Assembly: GCF_020889785.1 (NCBI RefSeq)
Contig: NZ_JACMYK010000006.1
Span: 107,501 to 159,187 of the forward strand
Length of the DNA stretch: 51,687 bases
Reading direction: 5' to 3'
Source: Bradyrhizobium acaciae
GTDB lineage: Bacteria > Pseudomonadota > Alphaproteobacteria > Rhizobiales > Xanthobacteraceae
The notes beneath the pieces were generated by a model. That model did no database searches. It saw nothing but the letters and a program-made list of their open reading frames with translations, and was not told where the DNA came from. Position 1 is the stretch's first letter. Every line of letters starts with the position of its first letter. The position numbers and the translations under genes are program-made. Below, piece by piece: positions 40,008 to 48,108 of the stretch.

Positions 40008-40507
40008 TGCAGCCTCGCAGTCGACTGGGCGTTGTAGGTGTATGAAGTCGCCACGATCTGGTAATTGATGAGCGTGTAGTAGGTCCCCTGTGCCGAGACC
40101 ATGGCATATGTCCCGGCCTGCGCGCCGCTGGGGCAAACGGCGCCGCAGCTAACGGTGCTCACTCCCGCACTCGTTGGACACCCGCAGAACTGAATCGGGT
40201 TGGGTGAAGCCGTGATGGCCGTGGAATTGGTGGCGGCCGTTACGGCATTGGAAACGCCGGTCGTATCAAAGCCGCGGACGATCGCGTATTGCGCGCCCGC
40301 CTGGGCGGCATTTTCGACCTGCATCTTGCGGAACAGCGCGAGCCCGATGTCGGTGACGGAGACCACCATCAGGGACAGCAACGGGATCATGATGCCGAAT
40401 TCGATGGCCGCGACGCCGCGCCTGTCGCGACCGGCAGCGCGCAGGCGCCGCGTCAGGAAACCAAGCAATCGACGGTGGCTTTTGGGTGAGGATCTCTGGA
40501 TGTGCAT
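40004..40507 (-). CDS. TadE-family pseudopilin-like protein (1)
   Basis: 167 aa. A basic leader (about 1-34) ends in RDRRGVAAIEFGIMIPLL, the TadE processing site plus hydrophobic helix (residues 35-58). A periplasmic tail follows, with a four-cysteine cluster (FCGCPTS, SCGAVCPSG) likely to form disulfides. It lies second in a three-gene run (TadG-like, this gene, TadE-like 2), 10 nt after the first and overlapping the third. The secretion ATPase and outer-membrane channel of a Tad system are not in the window. Confidence 0.88.
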   Translation of the reverse strand: MHIQRSSPKSHRRLLGFLTRRLRAAGRDRRGVAAIEFGIMIPLLSLMVVSVTDIGLALFRKMQVENAAQAGAQYAIVRGFDTTGVSNAVTAATNSTAITASPNPIQFCGCPTSAGVSTVSCGAVCPSGAQAGTYAMVSAQGTYYTLINYQIVATSYTYNAQSTARLQ

Positions 40508-40517
40508 CGGGCCAACC

Positions 40518-41837
40518 TCATTCGATGAGTTGCGCTGTTTGCGTGCCGATCGTCGCCGTGCCGAGCGCCGAACAATTGACCTGCAAATTCGATGAGCCGG
40601 TGACGGTGATGGTGTCTGCGATGATCTTGGTGCAGGATGTATTCATGCCGTTACCCCCGCTGAAGCTGAGGTTCGCCTTCGGCAGGTAGATGGCACCGTT
40701 GAAGTTCTGGGTGCCGCCACCGGTCAGGTTGAATGCGGTGCCGGTTGTCATGTTGCGGTCGCCATACATGACGATGCCCTTCGTGGGCCCGGAGGACGGT
40801 GCCGTCAGGTCGATGATCGCGTTGCTGCCGATAGAAGCGGTACCCCAATTGTTTCCCGACCCCGTAAACACCAGGGTCACGCCGCTGCCCGTGATGGTGG
40901 CGTTGCCCGCGACGCTCAAATTGGCGCCGTCCAGATAATAGATGCCTGGATCGAGGCTCAGGGTTGCACCGGCATTGACGGTGATGCTGCCCTTGTAGCA
41001 GCCGGGGCTGAGCGAGTTGGTCTTTCCGTTGGCGTTGACCGTGATCTTGGCGTTGGTGCAGCTCGGCTCCGATGGCGGAGAGACGGTCGCATACGGGTCG
41101 GCCACCGGCTGGATGTGCGTCTTGATGCCGTTGGTCGCCGTGATGTTGCTGGTGCCGGACACGTCGCCGACGACCCCGACCTGATTCGCCGAGACCGCCG
41201 CGTTGCCGGAAACGTTGAGTGACGGGCTTGCGCTCGAGTTGCTGTAGAGGTTGCACTTGATCAAGCTGAGCTGGTTGCTGCCGCTTACATTGATCGCGGG
41301 GCTCGCGGTCGCATCGAGGGCAAGGACGCAGCCCGTCCCGGAATTCGGCAAGGCAACCGCGCGTGCGGTGACGAGCACAGGACCCGAGCCGAACAAGGCC
41401 GACAGCAGCCGCTGTTGTGGTTGAGTGACGACGACTTCGATCGCCTGCAGATTGGATGTGTAATTGCCACTCTTCGGCGGCTGGTTCACGGTAACGGTGA
41501 CGCTGTTCAACGCGTTGGTGTAGCCGTAATTTGCCGTCACCGCATTGGCTTCGGCCAGCAGGTCGGCGCCTGCACTTGCCGCGGTCGCGGCGCTGACCGC
41601 GCCGGAATCGGCCGCGCTCTGCATGTTCTTGTGCTTGTAGTACCACCAGCCCACTTCGGTGCCGAGCCCCGCGGTGCCGACCAGGACCGGCATCAGCAGC
41701 GCTGAAATGATGACATAGCTGCCCGACTGGTCTCGAACGAATTGTCGAAACGGGCTGCTGGTCTTCTGTTGCTCCCGGCGAGCTCTACGCAATGGCCGGT
41801 ACGACGGTGCAATGAATAAACGGCTACAGTGCCTCAT
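40518..41837 (-). CDS. TadG-like protein with beta-helix-like C-terminal half
   Basis: 439 aa. The N-terminus carries the TadG/TadE-type leader (RDQSGSYVIISALLMPVLVG, residues ~35-60) and then a helix with GWWYYKHKNMQSAADSGA, typical of Tad_N. From about residue 165 on the sequence is built of short Ser/Thr/Asn/Gly-rich repeats (LSVAGNATITGSG, PGIYYLDGANL, NGAIYLPKANLSFSGGNG) that look like a right-handed beta-helix instead of the von Willebrand domain found in many TadG proteins. ATG 41837 follows AGGAG with ideal spacing. It is likely a periplasmic or surface component of a Tad-type pilus. Confidence 0.85.
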   Translation of the reverse strand: MRHCSRLFIAPSYRPLRRARREQQKTSSPFRQFVRDQSGSYVIISALLMPVLVGTAGLGTEVGWWYYKHKNMQSAADSGAVSAATAASAGADLLAEANAVTANYGYTNALNSVTVTVNQPPKSGNYTSNLQAIEVVVTQPQQRLLSALFGSGPVLVTARAVALPNSGTGCVLALDATASPAINVSGSNQLSLIKCNLYSNSSASPSLNVSGNAAVSANQVGVVGDVSGTSNITATNGIKTHIQPVADPYATVSPPSEPSCTNAKITVNANGKTNSLSPGCYKGSITVNAGATLSLDPGIYYLDGANLSVAGNATITGSGVTLVFTGSGNNWGTASIGSNAIIDLTAPSSGPTKGIVMYGDRNMTTGTAFNLTGGGTQNFNGAIYLPKANLSFSGGNGMNTSCTKIIADTITVTGSSNLQVNCSALGTATIGTQTAQLIE

Positions 41838-42003
41838 GTGATCTCCTGAGACGCTTGCCAATTTTCAGAAACAGGTTGACGCAGGCGAATTAAATGCACG
41901 CCAACGGGAACCAGACAGTTTTAGAGAAATTGTGCGGGGAGACCGGGCGGACATTCCGACCCGCTCGTCCGCGCCGCGACGCGAGCCCGCGTGGCGGCCG
42001 GGC

Positions 42004-44625
42004 TCAATAATCCTTCAGCAGGCGCTCGATGTAGTCGAGCTCGATCTGCGGCCGCGACGGATCGGCGAGGCGGCGGCGCAGCTCTTCGAGGATGCGGCGG
42101 ACGCGCTGGACGTCGATCTCGCCGGGAATTTTCACCGTGTAATCGTCGCCGAACTCGCGGCCGTGCAGCGGCCGGCCGAGCGGATCGGTCTGGTTGCCAC
42201 CGCTCTGCTGGCGGCCGGCGCGGTTGCCGGGGCCATCGCCCGGCTGGTCGCCGTCGCCCTGCTGCATCGCGTCGGCAAGGCTCTGCGCGCCCTTGCGCAG
42301 CGCGTCCAGTGCGCGGCCTTGCGAATCCACCGCGCCGTCGGCATTGCCCTCGCCGAGCCGGCCCGATGCATCGCCCATCGCGGAATCGGCCTGGTCGAGC
42401 CCGTCGCCGTCATCGCCCTGATCGCCGCCCTGGTCGTCCTGCTGGGCCTGATCGCCCTTCTGGCCCTGGCCCTTCTGCCCCTGCTGGCCCTTCTGGCCGC
42501 GCTGATCCGGACCCATGCCGCGCTTGGCGAGCTCTTCCTGCAGCTTCTTCAGGCGGTCGCGCAGCGCCTGCTGATCCTGTTGCAGATCGCCCATCGATTG
42601 GTCGCCCTGCTTGCCGCGCATCCGATCGCGGCGGGAGTCCTGGCCCTGCTTGAAGGTCTTGTCCCGCAATTGCTGCTGCTTGCGGATCATGTCGCCGAGC
42701 TCGTTGAGCGACTGCTGCATGTCGTCGTCGCCCTGATTGGGCTGCGCCATCTGCAGGTTTTCCAGCATCTGCTGCATCTGTTCCAACAACTGCCGCGCCG
42801 CATCCTTGTCGCCGGAGCGCGACAGCCGCTCCATGCGATCGAGCATGTTCTTGAGATCCTGCTGGCTCAGCACCTTGGCGTTGGGATCGAGCGGCCGGGC
42901 GAGCTGCTGCGGATTGTTGCGGAACTGCTCGACCATCTGGCGCAGGAAATTGTCCAGCGCCGCGCGCAGATTGTCGGTGAGCTTCTTGATCTCCTCGTCG
43001 GTCGCGCCGCGCTCCAGCGCCTGCTTGAGCGCGTCCTGCGCCGCGCGCAGCGCCTTGTCGACATCACTGATGTTGCCGTCCTCGATGGTGACGGCGAGCG
43101 ACCACAGGCTGGCGACGACCTCGCGGAGCTGATCGTCGGTGCGGGCCGCCTCGAGCTCGCGGGCCACGGTGTGCAGGCCGAGATAATAACCGGTCTCCGG
43201 CATGAACATTTCAGGCGCGATCATCAGCGCGTCGAGCGCGGCGTAGACCTGCCCGTTCTGGTTGGCATCGAGCGCAAGGATCCGACGCTGCTCGATCAGC
43301 GCGCGCGCCAATGGCTTGGTGAACAGGCGTTCGGGCAGCCGCATGTTGAAGGGCTCGCTCTTGCCCTCATTGCCGGCTTCGTCCTTGGCGGTCAGCGTCA
43401 GCGTCACGTCGGCGCCGGCATAGGGATCCTCGCTGAGGTCCTTGACGGTCTGGCCGACCCCGTTGCGGGTGCGTGCATTCGGCAGCACCAGCGCGAATTG
43501 CGGCGGCTCGAACAGCGGACGCGGCTGCGTCGTCTTGCCGTCGGCATCCTTTGCTGCATCCTTTGTTGCATCCCCCGGCCGCGGCGCGAACTGCGCGCGC
43601 GCTTCGGTCACGCCGTAATCGTCCTCGAGCCGGTAGGACATCTGCAAGGCGCCACGCGCCTGCCGCTCCGGATCCTTGGCGAGCGCAATCGACGGCGGGC
43701 GGTCCGGCGTCGCGGTGAACTTCCACTGCGGCTGGCCGGCCGGCGCGCGGACATGCGCGGTGCCGTCGCCGGTGATCTTGAAATGCCGTTCATTGGTGCC
43801 CTTGGGCGCCTGCCCCTCCGGCGCGACCTCGTTGACGCCGCCACCGACCACGACGTCGATGGTGCCGCCGCTCGAGCGCACCAGCAGCGTGCTGCCCGAG
43901 GGAACCGCGAGCGGGGTGGTGTCGGCCGCGTTGGCGTCCTTGTTGGCGTTGGACAGGATGATCGGCGGCTTGCCGGTGTAGTTCGGCGGCGTCACCCAGG
44001 CATCGACCCGGACATTGGCCGGCGCCATGATGCCGTTCCAGTCGAACGCAGAGGCGACCCGCAGGCCGCGCTCGTCGCCGGCCGCGACATAGCTCGCGAC
44101 CAGCATCACGATCACCAGCGCGCGCAGCGCCCAGGGATCGTGCAGCGAGACGCGCGGCCGCGGCAGGCCGGCGCGGATACGCTTGATCGAGGCCAGCGTG
44201 CGCTCGCGCTGCGCCTGCCACAGTGCCAGTGCGAACGGGTCCTTGTTGGTGAGCGTGTCGGAGAGCGTGGTCGCCGGACGATGGCGGATGCCGGCGCCGC
44301 GGTCGAGCCGGCTCAGGCCCTCCTCGCGGCTCGGCCAGCGGAAGCGCACCAGCGGCGACAACGTTGCGAGCCCGGCAAGGCCGAACAGGCCGGCACCGGC
44401 CACGCGTGCGGCAAACGGCAACACCAGCCACAGCCCGGCCCAGGATGCGACCAGGAACAATCCTGCAACCGTCAGGAACCGCGCCAGATGGGGCCAGGCC
44501 CGTTCCCACGCAATCGCGAATCTTGCCCGCTGCAGAGCCTCGGTCAGCTTCAAACGCGCGATCGCATCGCTGTCGGGGACGGCGCGTGAGGCGTTGTCAG
44601 ACGGGTCGATGTTGGCTCCGCTCAA
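42004..44625 (-). CDS. TIGR02302 family (DUF4175) membrane protein
   Basis: 873 aa. Two N-terminal hydrophobic segments (about residues 50-68 and 72-90) and a third near 170-187 are followed by a very long periplasmic or cytosolic body. The region at about 640-800 is extremely rich in Gln, Gly, Asp and Lys (QKGQQGQKGQGQKGDQ), and coiled-coil segments precede it. The family is restricted to alphaproteobacteria and has no known function. The start is TTG 44625 with GGAG six nt upstream. An antisense frame of similar length on the other strand mirrors it and is not a gene. It stands alone as a single transcript. Confidence 0.87.
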   Translation of the reverse strand: MSGANIDPSDNASRAVPDSDAIARLKLTEALQRARFAIAWERAWPHLARFLTVAGLFLVASWAGLWLVLPFAARVAGAGLFGLAGLATLSPLVRFRWPSREEGLSRLDRGAGIRHRPATTLSDTLTNKDPFALALWQAQRERTLASIKRIRAGLPRPRVSLHDPWALRALVIVMLVASYVAAGDERGLRVASAFDWNGIMAPANVRVDAWVTPPNYTGKPPIILSNANKDANAADTTPLAVPSGSTLLVRSSGGTIDVVVGGGVNEVAPEGQAPKGTNERHFKITGDGTAHVRAPAGQPQWKFTATPDRPPSIALAKDPERQARGALQMSYRLEDDYGVTEARAQFAPRPGDATKDAAKDADGKTTQPRPLFEPPQFALVLPNARTRNGVGQTVKDLSEDPYAGADVTLTLTAKDEAGNEGKSEPFNMRLPERLFTKPLARALIEQRRILALDANQNGQVYAALDALMIAPEMFMPETGYYLGLHTVARELEAARTDDQLREVVASLWSLAVTIEDGNISDVDKALRAAQDALKQALERGATDEEIKKLTDNLRAALDNFLRQMVEQFRNNPQQLARPLDPNAKVLSQQDLKNMLDRMERLSRSGDKDAARQLLEQMQQMLENLQMAQPNQGDDDMQQSLNELGDMIRKQQQLRDKTFKQGQDSRRDRMRGKQGDQSMGDLQQDQQALRDRLKKLQEELAKRGMGPDQRGQKGQQGQKGQGQKGDQAQQDDQGGDQGDDGDGLDQADSAMGDASGRLGEGNADGAVDSQGRALDALRKGAQSLADAMQQGDGDQPGDGPGNRAGRQQSGGNQTDPLGRPLHGREFGDDYTVKIPGEIDVQRVRRILEELRRRLADPSRPQIELDYIERLLKDY

Positions 44626-44796
44626 TAAAATCTCCGGGGTAGCCGGCAGGTCAGCCTAGCACGGCGGCGGCTTTGAGGCACCCGTTCCCCGACGTAACCC
44701 ACACCGGGAAATACGCATAACACGAAGGCGTGACTGCGGCGGTTCGACCCCGTAACTTCCCGGCCCGAACCAACGCCTTAAGCATGAGGAAACGAT

Positions 44797-45180
44797 ATGG
44801 ACCAGAAGACGCACGACAAGGGGCTCGAAATCCGCAAGGCGGTGCTCGGCGAGGCCTATGTCAACAATGCGCTGAAGAACTCGGACAGCTTCAACAAGCC
44901 GTTCCAGGAACTCGTCACCGAATATTGCTGGGGCGCGGTCTGGGGCCGCGAGGAATTGCCGCGCAAGACCCGCAGCATGCTCAACCTCGCGATGATCTCG
45001 ATCCTGAATCGGCCGCACGAGCTGAAGGCGCACATCAAGGGCGCGCTGACCAACGGCGTCTCCCGCGACGAGATCCGCGAGATCTTCATGCAGGTCTCGA
45101 TCTATGCCGGCATCCCGGCCGGCGTCGACAGCTTCCGCATCGCGCGCGAGGTGTTCGCCGAACTCGACAACAAGGCGTGA
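44797..45180 (+). CDS. Carboxymuconolactone decarboxylase family protein
   Basis: 127 aa. All-helical CMD/AhpD-like fold: EYCWGAVWGREELPRKTRSM, then a helix with LNRPHELKAHIKGALTNG, then EIREIFMQVSIYAGIPAG. It resembles PcaC-type gamma-carboxymuconolactone decarboxylase in length and in the His of the LKAH motif, and lacks the CxxC of AhpD. The substrate is unknown. The ribosome site is AGGAAACGAT before ATG 44797. It precedes a beta-hydroxyacid dehydrogenase, separated by a palindromic repeat, so joint function in a carboxylic-acid pathway is possible but unproved. Confidence 0.88.
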   Translation: MDQKTHDKGLEIRKAVLGEAYVNNALKNSDSFNKPFQELVTEYCWGAVWGREELPRKTRSMLNLAMISILNRPHELKAHIKGALTNGVSRDEIREIFMQVSIYAGIPAGVDSFRIAREVFAELDNKA

Positions 45181-45198
45181 GGCGCTGCTGCCTCACCG

Positions 45199-45323
45199 CC
45201 GTCGTCCTGGCGAAAGCCTGGACCCATAACCACAGGCGTTCGTGGCGAGAACACGCTGGGCCTCCAGCGGAGCACACCAATTGACCGCGGTGGTTATGGG
45301 TCCCTGCTTTCGCAGGGACGACA
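45199..45323. repeat. Long palindromic repeat, 'GTCGTCC...GGACGAC' family, copy 2
   Basis: The left arm is GTCGTCCTGG...GGACCCATAACCAC and the right arm GTGGTTATGGGTCC...CAGGGACGAC, with about 55 bp between them. It shares the core CCCATAACCACAGGCGTT, in the same orientation, with copy 3 at 46307-46440. The two copies flank the beta-hydroxyacid dehydrogenase gene. No open frame was seen inside. Confidence 0.82.
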
Positions 45324-45374
45324 TTGGATGTGGGGCTCGGTGCTTCGCGCGAAACGAAAAAAAGGAAACGACTC

Positions 45375-46286
45375 ATGGAAATCGGATTCATCGGCCTCGG
45401 GAAGATGGGCTTCCCGATGGCGCGCCGGCTGATCGAGGCCGGCCACAAGCTCACCGTGTTCGACACAAACAAGGACGCGCTCGCAAGGCTGGTGGCGCGC
45501 GGTGCCGAGGCAGCAACGTCGCCCAGGGACGTCGCCGACCGCGTCGAGACCGTGATGGCGAGCCTGCCCTCGCTGCAGGCCTCGCTCGATGTCGCAACCG
45601 GCGCAGGCGGCGTGATCGAGGGCAAGCGCGTCAAGCGCTTCATCGATCTCTCCACCGTCGGCTCGCAGATGGCGGTCAAGATCCACGATCTCCTGGCGAA
45701 GAAGAACATCGTGCAGATCGACAGCCCGGTCTCCGGCGGCGTCTCCGGTGCCGAGAAGGGCACGCTGGCGGTGATGGTGTCGGGCCCGCGCGCCGATTTC
45801 GAGCTGGTGAAGGGCGCGCTCGACGTGATCGGCAAGGTGTTCTTCATCGGCACCAAGCCGGGCTCCGGCCAGACCATGAAGCTCGCCAACAACTTCCTGT
45901 CGGCGACCGCGATGGTCGCGACCTCGGAAGCCGTGGTGATGGGCGTGAAGTCCGGGCTCGATCCGGCCGTGATGATCGACGTCATCAATGCCGGCTCCGG
46001 GCTGAACACCGCGAGCCGCGACAAGTTTCCGCGCGCGGTGCTGCCGCGCAGCTTCGACTTCGGCTTCGCCACCGGGCTGATGGTCAAGGACGTGCGGCTC
46101 GCGGTCGAGGAGATGCGCTCGCTCGGGCTTTCGATGGAAGTCGCCGAAGCGGTCGGCCGGCTCTGGGAAGTCATCATCCGGGAGGAAGGCGCGGAGTCGG
46201 ATTTCACGGCGGCGATCAAGCCGATCGAGAAAGCCGCGGGTGTGATCGTGGGTGGCGGCAAAGGCGGCAGTCACGCCGCGAAGTAA
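45375..46286 (+). CDS. NAD(P)-dependent oxidoreductase, beta-hydroxyacid dehydrogenase family
   Basis: 303 aa. Rossmann loop IGFIGLGKMGFPMA at residues 3-16, the substrate motif DSPVSGGVSGAEKGTL near 119-134, and the catalytic lysine in GQTMKLANNFL near 175 identify the 3-hydroxyisobutyrate dehydrogenase / tartronate semialdehyde reductase family. The exact acid oxidised or aldehyde reduced cannot be chosen. ATG 45375 follows AAAGGAAACG. The gene is flanked by two direct copies of a palindromic repeat, and a carboxymuconolactone-decarboxylase-like gene precedes it. Confidence 0.92.
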   Translation: MEIGFIGLGKMGFPMARRLIEAGHKLTVFDTNKDALARLVARGAEAATSPRDVADRVETVMASLPSLQASLDVATGAGGVIEGKRVKRFIDLSTVGSQMAVKIHDLLAKKNIVQIDSPVSGGVSGAEKGTLAVMVSGPRADFELVKGALDVIGKVFFIGTKPGSGQTMKLANNFLSATAMVATSEAVVMGVKSGLDPAVMIDVINAGSGLNTASRDKFPRAVLPRSFDFGFATGLMVKDVRLAVEEMRSLGLSMEVAEAVGRLWEVIIREEGAESDFTAAIKPIEKAAGVIVGGGKGGSHAAK

Positions 46287-46306
46287 GGCGGTCGACAAAT
46301 AGCCGC

Positions 46307-46440
46307 CGTCGTCCCGGGCAAGCGAAGCGCGACCCGGGACCCATAACCACAGGCGTTTGTGATTCAGCTGAGCTGGGGCCCCAGCTCAGTACAACAAGCA
46401 GTAACGGTGGTTATGGGTCCTGGCCTTCGCCAGGACGACG
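46307..46440. repeat. Long palindromic repeat, 'GTCGTCC...GGACGAC' family, copy 3
   Basis: Same plan as copy 2: CGTCGTCCCGGG...GGACCCATAACCACAGGCGTT on the left and GGTGGTTATGGGTCC...AGGACGACG on the right. The centre differs and contains a perfect 22-bp palindrome (46368-46389, arms CTGAGCTGGGG). It lies between converging genes (oxidoreductase and lysA), where it could stop transcription. Confidence 0.82.
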
Positions 46441-46464
46441 CTATTGATGCGGCACGCTAGTGCC

Positions 46465-47730
46465 TCACAACCACGGCGCGGGCTTGTCCATCGCGATCAG
46501 CGCGTCGACGTCGATGCGCGGGCGGACCACGGCATACTGGTCGTCCTTGACCAGCACCTCCGGCACCAGAGGCCGGGTGTTGTAGGTGCCGGACTGCACG
46601 GCGCCATAGGCGCCGGCGGTCATGATCGCCAGCAGATCGCCGGCCTTCGGCTGCGGCAGCGCGCGGTCGAGCGCGAGATAGTCGCCGGTCTCGCAGACCG
46701 GGCCGACCACGTCGGCGACCATGGTCGGGGTATCAGGCGCAGGCTGGCGCACGGCTAAGATGTCGTGATGCGCCTCATACAGCGTCGGCCGGATCAGATC
46801 GTTCATCGCGGCGTCGATGATGACGAAGTTCTTGGCATCGCCCGGCTTCACATGGATCACACGGGCAACGAGGATGCCGGCATTGCCGACGATCATGCGG
46901 CCCGGCTCGAACATCAGCGTGCAGCCGAGATTGTGCGTGACGCGCTTGACCATCGCGGCATAGGCATCCGGCGCCGGCGGCGCGGCGCGGTCCATGTAGT
47001 AGGGAATGCCGAGCCCGCCGCCGAAATCGATATGCGAGATATCGTGGCCATCGGCGCGCAGGGTCTGCACGAACTCGGCGAGCAGCCGGAAGGCGACTTC
47101 CAGCGGACCGAGATCGGTGATCTGGCTGCCGATATGCACGTCGGTGCCGGTGACCTTGATGCCGGGCAGCTTCGCCGCGCGGGCATAGACCTCGCGGGCG
47201 CGCGCGATCGGAATGCCGAACTTGTTCTCCGACTTGCCGGTCGAGATCTTGGCATGGGTGCCGGCGTCGACGTCGGGATTGACCCGCACCGAGATCCGCG
47301 CGGTCTTTTTCATTTCGACCGCAAGGCGCGACAGCATCTCGAGTTCCGGCTCGGACTCGATATTGATGCAGAGGATGTCGGCGGCGAGCGCGGCGCGCAG
47401 CTCGCCTTCGGTCTTGCCGACGCCCGAGAACACGATCTTCGACGGCGGAATGCCGGCTGCCAGCGCCCGCTTCAACTCGCCGCCGGACACCACGTCGGCG
47501 CCGGCGCCGAGCTTGGCCAGCGTGCGCAGCACCGACTGGTTGGAGTTCGCCTTCATCGCATAGCAGACCAGCGCCTTCTCTCCGGCGAAGGCTTCGGTGA
47601 AGACGCGGTAGTGCCGCTCCAGCGTCGCGGTCGAATAGCAATAGAACGGCGTGCCGACGGCTTCCGCGAGCTCAATGAGATTGACCGCCTCGGCATGCAG
47701 CACGCCGTTGCGATAGTCGAAATGGTTCAT
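46465..47730 (-). CDS. lysA: Diaminopimelate decarboxylase
   Basis: 421 aa. PLP enzyme of the alanine-racemase-like fold III group; decarboxylates meso-diaminopimelate to L-lysine in the cytosol. The PLP lysine is Lys60 in VCYAMKANSNQS. Family blocks GGGLGIPY, FEPGRMIVGNAG and CETGDYLA follow, and the C-terminal barrel contributes GAYGAVQSGTYN. The length is as expected for bacterial LysA. ATG 47730 is 16 nt after a small lipoprotein gene and argH lies upstream of that, an argH-lptM-lysA run known in rhizobia. Confidence 0.97.
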   Translation of the reverse strand: MNHFDYRNGVLHAEAVNLIELAEAVGTPFYCYSTATLERHYRVFTEAFAGEKALVCYAMKANSNQSVLRTLAKLGAGADVVSGGELKRALAAGIPPSKIVFSGVGKTEGELRAALAADILCINIESEPELEMLSRLAVEMKKTARISVRVNPDVDAGTHAKISTGKSENKFGIPIARAREVYARAAKLPGIKVTGTDVHIGSQITDLGPLEVAFRLLAEFVQTLRADGHDISHIDFGGGLGIPYYMDRAAPPAPDAYAAMVKRVTHNLGCTLMFEPGRMIVGNAGILVARVIHVKPGDAKNFVIIDAAMNDLIRPTLYEAHHDILAVRQPAPDTPTMVADVVGPVCETGDYLALDRALPQPKAGDLLAIMTAGAYGAVQSGTYNTRPLVPEVLVKDDQYAVVRPRIDVDALIAMDKPAPWL

Positions 47731-47746
47731 GACAAGCTTTTAGATA

Positions 47747-48016
47747 CTAGTTGCCGAGCAGCGGATCGAGGACGAAAGACCGTTTGTTGCCTTTCGACGC
47801 GGCCGGCGCGGCATCCGAGCCATAGGTCGGATTGAACACGCTGGGCTGCGCCGCGCGCTCGGCCTCGGTATCGCCCGGTGCCACGCCCGGCGCGGCGTTC
47901 GCGGTCGGCGGCAGGTCGAGCGGTCCCTTGCGGCCGCAGCCGCCGAGCGCGAGTGTTGCAGCGCTCAGCACAATGATGGCCCATCCCGAGGGGGTCAGGC
48001 GGTTCTTGCTAATCAC
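47747..48016 (-). CDS. lptM: Small lipoprotein, LptM (YifL)-like
   Basis: 89 aa. A lipoprotein signal with lipobox ALGGC (residues ~22-26) is followed directly by GRKGPLDLPP, the short motif that defines the LptM/YifL family. LptM helps maturation of the LptDE lipopolysaccharide export channel in the outer membrane. The rest is a Pro/Ala-rich tail. GTG 48016 is preferred since it gives a compact signal peptide; ATG 48049 is an in-frame alternative. Its position before lysA is the family's usual neighbourhood. Confidence 0.85.
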   Translation of the reverse strand: MISKNRLTPSGWAIIVLSAATLALGGCGRKGPLDLPPTANAAPGVAPGDTEAERAAQPSVFNPTYGSDAAPAASKGNKRSFVLDPLLGN

Positions 48017-48108
48017 AACGAATTCCCCAATTCGGGCGGCACCATACAAACATTGGCGTGCTCTGGCGAGAGGCCGAGGGCCGAGAAATCACGGTCAAAT
48101 TTTCCGGA

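Noticed and set aside
41932..44589. 885-codon open frame on the plus strand opposite the DUF4175 gene
   Set aside because: It mirrors the minus-strand gene almost exactly, has Leu/Arg/Ala/His-rich composition without motifs, no plausible ribosome site, and arises from high third-position GC in the real gene.
45199..46440. Composite transposon formed by the two palindromic repeats
   Set aside because: No transposase and no target-site duplications are visible; the enclosed gene looks like native high-GC sequence, so only a repeat-flanked gene is claimed.
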